Positions 10,223 through 20,048 of a stretch of DNA of 64,000 nucleotides are shown piece after piece (the first letter of the stretch is position 1; each line of letters starts with the position of its first letter). A program made the translations under genes and the position numbers. The DNA lies in the NCBI GenBank assembly GCA_021397845.1, contig CM038044.1:44378354-44442353 (forward strand), in the 5' to 3' direction. Under the pieces are notes generated by a model that saw only the letters and a list, made by a program, of their open reading frames with translations, made no database searches and was not told where the DNA came from. The DNA is from Areca catechu. Lineage: Eukaryota; Streptophyta; Magnoliopsida; Arecales; Arecaceae.

Positions 10223-12031
10223 CTAATAGATTATAGGTTCTCTAGGTTTGATCCTAGCTTGACATGCACATGAAAATTTACAGTGAACTCCTAGCAAATT
10301 CCAAAGAGTATGCCAGAAGTAAGATGCAAACCTAACATGCGTGATGAATGCATGCAGTATGCTAATCTCAGCTAAATGCAATCTAATGATCCTAGAAATG
10401 CTGGAGGTGTCAGGAAAGGGCAGAAAATAGGAAGTGGGTTCAGAATTAGTTTGGTAAGGTAGAGAAAAAGGTTCATGGTTAGTTGGATAAAGTAGGATAA
10501 AAGACGGGGTGTCAGGAACTAATCCTATACTAATGAGGTTAACCTTATGAGGTTGAGCTATATCTACAGGATTTGCATAATGGAAGGATGGGTCACTAAT
10601 TTCGGGGAAGAGGTCCTTAATGGGAACTATAGGAGGGGACTCATCTTGAAGGTATTGATTCAAAGAGATCAGGTCCTTAATAAATTCTTCTGGTTCTTGT
10701 ATTTTAGGGCTAGACTCTATAATTTGGCTCTCCTCTATGGTTTTCTCAGGTAAGGCTCTAGTAGCAGTACCTAGGTTCTCTTCCTCTATTTGTTCTTCCA
10801 TTATAGCTTTAGGTTGGATATGGTCAAGGTCAACTAGCTCTGGGTTGGTTTCTACCTGGGCATCTACTGGGTCAGCTAATTCTAGGTCTACTAAAGGTGT
10901 CTCCTCTTCTCCCTCATACTCATCCACTAGGCTCACATCAGCTTCATACACTTTCGCGTTAATGTAAGCCTTGTGAATCTCAGGAATGGTTGGAGAAGGT
11001 CGGCTAGCAAGAAATTGGTTAGGTTCTGGTCTCTGATTATGGGTACTACTCCTAGTAGGTTCAGGTTGTATAAGGGGTAGTGGCTCACTACTGGGTTCAT
11101 ATTTAGGGATACTAATCCTATGGGGTTCAAGTTGACTAGGGGAAGCATGACTAGTACTAGGTTGATACTTAGGGGTTATGGGTTCTCTAGGCTCATAGGA
11201 CAAGGGTGCAGATCTATGGGTCATGGGATTATAGGATCTGGGGTCATATGATTTTGGGTCAGCTTTATGATCAGGTTCTAAGGATGGATCAAGGTATGGG
11301 GTCCTCCTAAGGTTGGGCTCTCTATATGGGTCAGGATATTGGGTCCTCCTAGGATTGGACTCCCTATATGGGTCAGAATACTGGGTTCTCCTAGGGTTGG
11401 ACTCCCTATATAGGTCAGAATATTGGGTCCTCCTAGGGTTGGACTCCCTATATGGGTCAGAATATTGGGTGTTGGGTCTACTAGGCTCATAGGGTGTTGG
11501 TGCATAGGATCTATGATCATGGGATCTAGAGTCATAGGATCTGGAGTCATAAGATCTATAGGTTGTAGGTATACTAGGCTTATAGGGAGAGGGTAAATAG
11601 GATCTATATTCCTGGTCTATAAAATCCTGATTGAGTCTTCTAGGACTAACCTTAGGGATTGGGTCATGACGATAGGTTCTCCTAGGTTCAGCCTCAAGGT
11701 ATGGATCAGGGTTTGGGGTCCTCCTAGGTTGAGGATTGTAGTACGGGTCAGGATAAGGGGCTCTCCTAGGTTCGACCTCATGGTATAGATCAGGGTTTGG
11801 GGTCCTCCTAGGTTGAGGGGAGTCAGGATCTGGCTCAGACTGTGACCCATGGGTTTTTCTTGGGGTCCCTACCCGGACTTTTAACTGATCAAACCTATTG
11901 GCACGATGGTCAATTCTATCATTGGTTTGAATACGAGACTGAGTTAACTGGGTCATCTGGATAGTTATCTGGGCAATTTGATCAGCTAGGGCTTTTATTT
12001 GGGCTTGTAAATTTTCCATGGGTTCAGACAT
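10223..12031 (-). CDS. 602-residue gag-derived protein with RRT-PDPY repeats, element C
   Basis: An uninterrupted 602-codon frame. Residues 1-50 resemble the coiled-coil start of gag in A and B. Residues about 65-290 are a low-complexity region made of a 14-17 residue motif of the type RRTPNPDPYLEAEP, including exact 42-bp DNA repeats, with Ser-Tyr-Asp-rich stretches between. An acidic segment then contains SLVDEYEGEEE, which in A lies just after the zinc knuckles. The last 40 residues include FASYFWHTLWNLLG, from integrase. The gag core (the DWEADMDQYFDWY region in B) and the CCHC knuckles are missing. A likely reading is internal deletion plus expansion of the gag linker. Translation is plausible because the frame is open in a young element, but no function can be assigned. 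Confidence 0.7.
   Translation of the reverse strand: MSEPMENLQAQIKALADQIAQITIQMTQLTQSRIQTNDRIDHRANRFDQLKVRVGTPRKTHGSQSEPDPDSPQPRRTPNPDLYHEVEPRRAPYPDPYYNPQPRRTPNPDPYLEAEPRRTYRHDPIPKVSPRRLNQDFIDQEYRSYLPSPYKPSIPTTYRSYDSRSYDSRSHDHRSYAPTPYEPSRPNTQYSDPYRESNPRRTQYSDLYRESNPRRTQYSDPYRESNPRRTQYPDPYREPNLRRTPYLDPSLEPDHKADPKSYDPRSYNPMTHRSAPLSYEPREPITPKYQPSTSHASPSQLEPHRISIPKYEPSSEPLPLIQPEPTRSSTHNQRPEPNQFLASRPSPTIPEIHKAYINAKVYEADVSLVDEYEGEEETPLVDLELADPVDAQVETNPELVDLDHIQPKAIMEEQIEEENLGTATRALPEKTIEESQIIESSPKIQEPEEFIKDLISLNQYLQDESPPIVPIKDLFPEISDPSFHYANPVDIAQPHKVNLISIGLVPDTPSFILLYPTNHEPFSLPYQTNSEPTSYFLPFPDTSSISRIIRLHLAEISILHAFITHVRFASYFWHTLWNLLGVHCKFSCACQARIKPREPIIY
11290..11480 (-). repeat. 42-bp in-frame tandem repeat in the element C ORF
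   Basis: Four to five near-identical 42-bp units, each encoding the 14 residues RRTQYSDPYRESNP. The unit is a multiple of three, so expansion keeps the frame. More degenerate versions of the same motif extend to about 11830. Confidence 0.88.
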
Positions 12032-12945
12032 TTATGAAGGAGGTGGGTGATATGAAACTCCTGATCTAGTGCTCATGCAAGACTCGATCAGACCAACTAT
12101 AGCTGACTAGACCTAAAGTCCAATCTAGATGCTCAATCAGGGTGGCAAACTAGCCTATAGTAACCCTGTACTCAGCCAGGCAGGTGTAAGGGGAGTGTTA
12201 GGTCCCTGATTGCCAATCCTAGACACCAATCAGAGATTGGCCAGGTAGGCGGACCAGCACACAAGCCCTTCGGGATTGAATCCCTAAACCACCATTCTAG
12301 ACACTAAGCACAAGGCACACACAGGTTAACTTGACACAGTGATCTAACACTAGCCCGGACCCGACCAGTTGGTGTCCCTAGCCCACTAGGGCAAATTAAG
12401 TCTAATTAATTTTAGGTTAAGGCTTGGGACTGAATGCAAGGGATGTGGTTTTGGGCTAAGGAGAGGTGATCAAATCCTCCCCCCATCTGATATAGCAAGA
12501 GTGCCCTTAAAAGTAAATTATGCAATGATGGCAGGCAGATGAGGATGCAAATTAGGGTTTAGGTATTTTTTTTTGGTATTTTTGGAAAATATGTATTTTT
12601 TTTTTTTTGGTATTTTTTTAAATAGAAGAAAACTTGCAAATCATGGCCTAATATACTGGAAATATACTAAAATTAAGAAATATGCAAAAACTCCTAAACA
12701 AAACCCTAAAACTTCCAAACTTGTCTTGCTAAAAAAAACAGAGCCGAAAATTTGCAGGCCCTATTTCGGCTTTCAGAAAATTCACATGCCATAATAAAAT
12801 CTGGAAAAATTTCTAAAATTACTGTGAATTATGATAAATCCAGGAAAAAAATTTCAGAATTTTTGGAGTTTTTAACAGGAAGAAATAATTAAAATAATAG
12901 AGTATATACAGACTGAAAAATTGCAGAAAACAAGCCCTAATCTAA
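12032..12945 (-). other. untranslated leader of element C
   Basis: Lies between the primer site and the ORF start, and carries no ORF. The part 12060-12440 matches the leaders of A (18390-18730) and B (28600-28960), including the words CTAGTGGGCTAGG, GGTGTCTAG and CACTCCCCTT. A stretch of T and A runs around 12560-12620 is not conserved. Confidence 0.75.
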
Positions 12946-12957
12946 GCTCTGATACCA
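12946..12957 (-). promoter_or_regulatory. primer binding site of element C
   Basis: The complement reads TGGTATCAGAGC, the classical site for the 3' end of initiator Met-tRNA in plant LTR elements. It lies two bases from the end of the 5' LTR at 12960. Confidence 0.93.
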
Positions 12958-12959
12958 AA

Positions 12960-14393
12960 TGATGGGGAACTAATATGCATGCAATTTTTTTTGTATGTTT
13001 TACATGTTGAGTTAGGTGATTAATTCCCAAATTTCAGGTCAAAATTATTTGTAGGGAATTTTGTATGAATTTTTGAAGATCAGCATGCAGATTAGGACCA
13101 AGAAAAGTAGCAAAGAAGGACCGCCGGGGCTGAGAAGCCTCGGTTAGGGCAAGTTCTCCTACAATAAAACTACTGGAGGTAGAGGGGTGTACCTGACAAC
13201 GTCTGTGAAGATTGCAGCGAAGGGGTCTCTCGTTCCTCGACGGATGCGGCCTGGAAAACCGAGCCAAAGACCCGCGGATACCCGGCTTTCTGCTCGGTGA
13301 TCCGATTGAGGCTTGGCTGGAGTCGTTGGATTCGTAGGAACTCAGGGACCTGCAAACGACCTGTCAGGGGTTAGAAAGCTCACAAAGGAACAAGAAAACA
13401 AAGTAAAAACAGCAAGGGAAGGCTTCTTTTGGAGTGGGCGTCCAGGGATCTGGAGGGTTTGTTGGCAGCAGGAAGATGATTGCAATCACCGGGAAGAAGA
13501 ACTCTCACAAACCCCTTTATGCACACAGCAGGGTATCACACCACTCAATAGAAGAACTCAAGGTTTTCATTCATCAAAAATTTCCCTCATACAAGAGGCT
13601 AGGGTCCCTTAAATAGACCCTTAACCTTGGGCTCCAAGTAAGGGTACATAAGTCTTTACATAAGAATCCTTTTCCCTCTCAAACCCTAGCTAGAAAATAA
13701 GGAAATATTAGGTAGAAAAATCCCTAAAATTTTTCTTGACTTGGTCAAGACTCCAAGGATGCCTAGGGGGGCGTGTTGGGCTTCTAGGAGCAGCAAAAGG
13801 CCGGCCCAAAGGGGCCCGGGTGCATGGGTTTGGGCCTCTGGAAGCTGGGGTGGCCTGGTAGCCAGGTAGCAGGAATATTCCCTGGTATCTTGCTTCTTAG
13901 GGGCTTGGGCTTGGCACCTGGGCTTGATTTCATTGGGCTAGGATGCAGATGGACCTCTGGAATCATGGATGCCCTTATTTATGAATATACTTTGGCATCT
14001 GGAAGGGAATCTGGGCATCTGGAGGGCATCTGCAAGGAATCAGGGTTTCTGATTTTTCTCCTGGGGTCTTCAAATCTTCAAGCTGGGTTGGACTTGGGCT
14101 AAACTTCCATGTCTTCAATCTGGTTGGACTTGGTCTTCACTTGTATAATATAGTCTTGAGTCTTCAGTATGCTTGGACAGGACTCAAAAAAAATAAAATT
14201 AGCTCAACATGAGCTAACTAGCATTGGACTGAACTAGCTCAACATGAGCTGACTAGTACAGAACTGAAATAACAACTAAAATGGACTCAGATGAGCTAAG
14301 CCCTTATTACAGATAGATTCATAAATTATTGATCAATTTACAGAGGGTTGAAAAAGCCTCTGTCTTATTCTGGTGCCTCAGGTGTCCCCACCA
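12960..14393 (-). repeat. 5' LTR of element C
   Basis: Identical by eye to 8129-9562, offset 4831. It carries the TATA box inverted repeat at about 13601-13621 and is adjacent to the primer site, so this copy is the 5' LTR of a - strand element. Confidence 0.93.
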
Positions 14394-14693
14394 GTCCTCC
14401 ATTGTCTTCTTTCATAGAATTCATCTCACCCTTCTTTGTTCTTCACACTCTCGACGTGGAGAGTCCCCCAATCTCTCTACCACAGAGGTTTTGTTCCCCT
14501 TGATCGTCCCACTGACTTAATCGTCGAAGTGTCCTCGCCGGAATCCTCGGCCTGGGTCTTCTCTATTTTGCAGGGCCTCCGAACGAGGGAGCCGACCATG
14601 AAGGGAAGGAACAAGCATCCAACGGGAGCCCGACGCATCAGAGCTATGGGCCACGACGATCTTGGCGGCAACGGGGGGTGTGCAGAAAATTAA
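14394..14693 (+). repeat. continuation of the older LTR remnant
   Basis: Resumes the sequence interrupted at 8128, starting with the duplicated GTCCT. It contains no supported gene. It probably holds the transcribed R/U5 part of the old LTR, followed by AT-rich DNA. Confidence 0.45.
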
Positions 14694-16271
14694 CCAAAAT
14701 AGATGGTAAGAGAATACGCATTTGTCCATTATAAGCCAGCATCCAAATATTAAGTTAGTCTTCACTAACATAAGTATTGTAGATCTTTAGATAAATTCCA
14801 AGAAAGTTTCTAAAAATACTGACTGCAGAGTTTGCTTCTGAAACTCAATACTTAGCTAGTGATATTTACTAAATATTTTAACTTTTAATCTTAGATCTAT
14901 TTTTATAAAAAAGGATCTTAATGATACATGGTTATAAATCAATTGCATTGCTCAGGGACTAGCAATGAATAAGTTGGAAAGTGTGATAAATCACTATTTA
15001 TATATTTATTTTGAGTATTTTAATTAATTAATAGTGCTAACATCTTATAAAAATCCTAATTTCATAGTTAAATTAGACTTTTTTATAAAATTAATTATTT
15101 TTAAAATAATATTTAAAAAATATAAAATTAGAGTACATTCATGAAAAGTAGATGTAAAGTTAAAGTACTACACACCCATTAAAATAATTAAAAAAATAAT
15201 TTATATTTCTTTCTCATTTGATAAGTACATTAAAATAATTGGAGATATTCGAAAACATAGGGATTTGGTAGAATTAATGATTAAGATACTCACCAACATG
15301 AAGAGCCTGATGTGCAGGTCAAAAGGATACAAACTGGAGCCAAATCTGAGCTTAAACAGCCTCAAAATCAAATAAAAATTATGACCAACACATATTATAG
15401 AGCAGCCGATCCACCATAAACCAGTCACTCGGTCTACAAGCCCCTCTCCATGGACTGTCTTCCTCCCATCCCCATCACAATCTCGAGCCGCCGCCTCCTC
15501 CATGCTGTCGATGCCACTGCCTTGCTACCGTCACTGCCATGATAACTGCCCCTCGCCATCTCAAGATGTTGCCATGATCGCCGGAGCCAACCATTGCCAT
15601 GGGCATCCTTCCAGCCTATCATTGTTTCCCCGCCATGACACGCCACCATCTGCCCATCCTCTCTATCTCGAGGAGACACCACCATTGGCCACCGCTCCCA
15701 TCATCGGCCCTCCTCTGATTCACTGAGACCACCACCATGATCCCCCATCCTTGTTGCCCATCATTGTTGTCCCAAGTCCCCATCACTGGTCATTATTCCC
15801 ATCATTGTCGCTTCCTTCATTCAGTCCATTGAAATGTTGCCCATCGTTGCCACTTTCCATTATCATCCTCTTAGTCCGGCCACCTTCCCATCACTTTTGC
15901 CACTTGCTGCACTTGCCATCGCCAACCACCACCTTCTTCCTCCCCTGTCCGCTACCACCTCCCTGTTGCAATCCCTAGGCTTTGGGCTTGATCCAATGGC
16001 CTGGGAGTGGTTGATTGAGAGAAGGGCCCTACAAGCCATCAGAGCACAATTCAATGGCCCGAAAGCAATCCAAGATCAAATGACTACGATCTATCCATCT
16101 TTGTTGAAGCTTTGATCACATGATTCCTGGGTATTTGATCAACATCCTATAGCCATCAATTCTTAGCTGGTCAAACATTGATTTGGAGAAAGATTTAAGG
16201 CCTATTTTCATCAAGATTTAGACTTATTTACAAGAAAAGTCCCTCTTTCCATCTATTTTCTACCCATACCC
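14694..16271. other. AT-rich DNA then CCATC/CATTG-rich low-complexity DNA
   Basis: 14694-15200 is AT-rich with no structure I can name. 15480-15960 is a degenerate run of CCATCA, CATTGTC and CCGCC words that opens many frames on both strands; their composition explains them. 15960-16271 shows nothing recognisable. The stretch ends at the target duplication ATCTA of element A. Confidence 0.5.
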
Positions 16272-16276
16272 ATCTA

Positions 16277-17890
16277 TGGTGCGGGCACCAGAATCAGAAG
16301 AAGACTTCAGGGTTCCATCTGGATCTCTGAATGACCTTGCCCGAAGATTAGGGTTTGTAATAAGGGTTGACCTGGTCAACCAGATTATTTTATTTCTTTG
16401 AGTCTGCATTTCATTTTGTTGAGACATGTTGACTCAGTCTAAGTCCAAGTCAAGTCCTGGTTGGCGCCATTCCCTAGGGCATCATTTTTTCTTCCAAGGC
16501 CAAATGCAAGTGGATGCCATACTCCCAGCCACACTCCCAGGACCAGTTGGTGCCATATTTCATCCCAGTGTCCCTGGTCCCCACGCCTAAGAGAGCAAGA
16601 AAATTTTTTTAGGAGAAGTCAAGGAAGGCGCCCACAAGCTGCCAAAATTAATCAAGCTAAAGGAGCAGGGAATTTTTCTTGGAGAGGACTTCAAGGTAGG
16701 CGCCCACACATGCCTAAAGTACCTGGCTATGAATGAAAGAAGCCTAGTCTTGGGGAGAAAGACTAGGAGATGAGTATTTTCTTCCAAGAAAGAGCAAGTC
16801 ATGGAAGGAAAACCCATGACTTAAGGAAAAGAACTAGGAGGTGCCCCACATACCTGCCATATGAAGCCATCACCTTGCATTTGAGGCCGCCCACTCCAAG
16901 GAAAGAAGCCTGGTCGGTCAAGGGAAAGTTTTTTATGCTTAGGATGAATGTTTAGTCCCACATGGGAAGTAGTGTAATTTTGTTTCTCTTGCAAGGTCTA
17001 TATATTGGACCCTTATGTAATCTTTTGATAAGAATGAGTAAATGAAATCTTTTCTTGTATTGAGCAACCTTGTGTTCTCTTCTTCCGCACTTCTTTGAGT
17101 GTTGAGCTCCGTGAGGGAGTAAATCCGGGTTTTATTGGAGCCTTGAGGAGGTGAGAGATCTCCAAAGTTACCCTGCCCCGCTTTCATCCTTGGCCGCCAA
17201 CCCTAATTTCCTTTCATCATCCTAGCCGCCAACACCCAAATTCCTAAACCCAATTCCCACTTCATTCAAGGCCGCCATCTCCTTCTCCAAGCCACCGCCC
17301 ACTATATCAAGCCCTAGGTCCTTTTCATCTGCAAGCCGCCGCCCTACCAGCCAAACCCTAAATCCACTCCATCTTCCACCGCCACCTCCATACTCTTCCC
17401 TCATCTTCAAAGTTCGAGCAGTCCGGAGCTATCCCAGGTAAAGGTCTCTTCCTTGAGTTTCTTACATCCTTTCTTGTTCTTCATCCTTTCCAGATCCAGA
17501 GTACGAGAAGAAGGCCAACCTTGCCATAGGACTACAATCCGAGGATCCATTGCGAAGATACCCCGTCTCCAAGGATCCTACAATCTGCTCAAGAGTGTCC
17601 TTCAATTGAAGCAAAGAAAGATATCACAGTCAGGTATAAAACCTTCTCTTCTCTCTTCGTCTGTTTCTTGAAAGAGTAAACCCTAGGTCTTGGGGTTTAT
17701 CAATCCCCAGCGATCCTACTTCTTTATTACTCTGATAATCTACTCTTTCGAATTATGCTTTCTTTCAGTGCATATTTTCTTTCAATATTAGTTAGCCTTG
17801 TTTTTGAGTCAAGCCAACTTCTAAAAAAACACAAAAAAAAAAAAGTCTTAATTTACTTCCGCATCGCATCATCTTATTTGTTCTGCATCA
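16277..17890 (+). repeat. 5' LTR of element A
   Basis: Starts TGGTGCGGGCACC and ends CTGCATCA. It carries a TATA box in a short inverted repeat at 16995-17012. It is separated by six T from the primer site. It matches 23469-25091. Confidence 0.95.
16995..17012 (+). promoter_or_regulatory. TATA box of the element A LTR
   Basis: GGTC, then TATATATTG, then GACC: the TATA box forms the loop of a 4-bp inverted repeat. The 3' LTR copy is at 24187-24203. Equivalent arrangements occur in B and C. Confidence 0.7.
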
Positions 17891-17896
17891 TTTTTT

Positions 17897-17906
17897 GTAT
17901 CAGAGC
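17897..17906 (+). promoter_or_regulatory. primer binding site of element A
   Basis: GTATCAGAGC, the core of the Met-tRNA primer site, seven bases after the LTR end. One base of the usual TGG start is changed compared with B. Confidence 0.85.
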
Positions 17907-18782
17907 CCTGTCTAGGGTTCTTGCTTGTTTGATTATTTTTTTTGTTCCTTTTTAATTTTGCTGCCTGGAGTAGACTCCCCTGGCCATCCAGTTCTAGGAA
18001 CAAGCGAGACGCAAGCCTCCTCCTTCCATTCCACGGGGGTTCCTAGGGCATGTAGGGGTGCCGCTGGGTTATAACTTCTAGGCAGGGATTGTAAACGGGA
18101 CACATATTCTGTTTTCTACCAGTAACTATCCTGTTATTCGAATTGTTTCTCCCTATAAAAAATTTCAAATTAAGTAATTCTTATTTTTCTGGAACTAGTA
18201 TAATTGAAAGTAATTTACATAAAATTTTCATGATTTATTAATTTCTGTAGATTTTCTGAGATCAATTTTACTGTTGTTCTGCTTTTTATTTTCTGCAAGC
18301 TGTTTTTTTATTTGAGTGTGCATAAATTGAATCTATCTTAAGGGCACCGAAGTTGCAATATAAGGGGAGGATTGAGACCCTCTCCTTAGCCCAAAACCAC
18401 CTCCCGTGCATTCGAACCTAAGCCTTTAATCTTAAAATTAATTAGACCTAATTTGCCTTAGTGGGCTAGGAACACCAACTGGTCGGGTCTAGGCTAGTGT
18501 TGAGTCAGTTTGTCTAGTTACTCTGTGTGTGCTTTGTACTCAGTGTCTAAAACGGTGGTTCAGGGATTCTATCCCGAAGGGCTTGTGTGCTGGTCCGCCT
18601 ACCTGGCTAATCACTGATTGGTGTCTAGGATTGGCAATTAGGGACCTAACACTCCCCTTACACCTGCTTGGCTGAGTCCCGAGTTACTACAGGCTAGCTT
18701 GCCACTCTGATTGGGCATCTAGTTTGGGCTCTAGGTCTAGGTCTAGTTAGCCCGTAGTCGTTTCAGTCGAGTTTCATTTGGT

Positions 18783-20045
18783 ATGCTTGCTTGCATCATC
18801 ATGTCCACCCGGAACGGAGTACCCTACCAACCTGGTCAAACCCAACCTGATTTAGAGGCCATGATTAGAACTCTTACCAAAAGTATGACCAAATTGAGTC
18901 AGGATATGACTGATACTGTTGCCCAGTTTAGGGATCAAGTCCGTGAGGATCTTACCCAGCTTAGGGATCGAGTCCAAGTACTTGAGGAACCTAGACATCA
19001 TAATTGGACTCCTGACCCAGATTTTAATGTACCTCAACCTCACCCACACCAGGAGCCTAGAAGACCTTTATACAGAGATCCTGAACCTAATCATAGGAGG
19101 CTTGACCCAGAGCCTGAAGATAGAGATGATAGGTTCATCCGAAACATCAAATTAGATGCACCCACTTTTGATGGTAGCTTAAACCCTAAGGTGTATTCTG
19201 ATTGGGAGGGTGAGATGGACCAGTACTTTGAGTGGTATACCATGTCTGAGGAAAGGAAGTTCAAGTTTGCCAAGATGAAGTTAGTGCGTCAAGCTAGGTT
19301 ATATTGGGGGAACATTGAGCTAACCACTAGGAGACGAAATGTTGAGCCCATAACCACTTGGCAGGGTATGAAAGAGAAGCTTAGAGATAAGTACCTATCC
19401 ATTTCATACTAGCAGAATCTGTTAGACCAATGGCAAACCTTGAAACAAGGGAACCGATCTGTCTCAGACTACATAGCCACCTTTGATGAGTACTTGATGA
19501 GATGTGATGTGAGTGAAGCCCATGAGGTCACTTTGTCTAGATTTTGGGCTGGACTTAGGGAAGACATTAAGAGGGAGTTGTTTCTGAGAGAGGTTACTGA
19601 CCTAGACCAAGCCTATCAGATTGCACTGAACACTGAGAAATTTCAGAGAGGACCTATACCTTCTAGGGTTAGTGCCCCAATCCCAAGAAATGGACCTAGC
19701 CAAGTTAGCCCTAGCAAACCTTTTCAGGGTATTCCCACCCCTAGGCCCATGGACAAAGGTAAGGCACCTGACACCCAGAGAACCCCTAGTTCTAGTATCA
19801 CCTGTTTTAAGTGTCAGAAACCAGGTCATATCTCCAGCCAGTGTACAGCCATAGCCTGTTTTAAGTGCCATATGGTAGGTCATGTTTCTAGTCAGTGCCC
19901 ACGTAGATCCCTTTACATAGAAGAGGGAGAGGAAGAGAATTCCAGGCCCAATGAGGAATTTGAAGAAGAAGTTTATGAGGCCGGAATGAACTTGGTTGAT
20001 GAGTATGAAGGAGAGGAGGAACCCACAGAGTCTGACCAGTTATGA
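18783..20045 (+). pseudogene. gag of element A, interrupted
   Basis: Structural protein gene of the particle. The frame starts at 18783 (a second Met, eight codons on, fits the start of gag in B better). It carries a coiled-coil head, then an Arg/Pro-rich linker (EPRRPLYRDPEPNHRR), then the gag core at about residues 135-330, then two CCHC zinc knuckles, CFKCQKPGHISSQC and CFKCHMVGHVSSQC, that bind RNA. A TAG at 19410-19412 replaces a CAG, judged against B, and splits the gene. A TGA at 20043 separates it from pol, which lies in the same frame; the corresponding codon is GGA in B, so gag-pol was probably one reading frame. Confidence 0.88.
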
Positions 20046-20048
20046 GTT

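Larger units (their letters stand above)
8129..14393 (-). mobile_element. element C: young non-autonomous Ty3/gypsy chromovirus derivative
   Basis: A 6265-bp element with two 1434-bp LTRs offset by 4831 bp. It is flanked by a perfect 5-bp duplication GTCCT (8124-8128, 14394-14398) and has a Met-tRNA-type primer site beside its 5' LTR. I find no difference between the LTRs by eye, so insertion is very recent or the LTRs were recently converted. The interior holds a gag-start-derived 602-codon ORF fused to a scrap of integrase, then an integrase tail and chromodomain in other frames. Protease, reverse transcriptase, RNase H and most of integrase are missing. It resembles published TR-GAG-type elements in general idea, but even the gag core is absent. 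Movement must depend on enzymes from a relative such as A or B. Confidence 0.93.

Noticed and set aside
15434..16115. Several ORFs on both strands
   Set aside because: Low-complexity CCATC/CATTG-rich DNA opens all frames; no motif and no start context.
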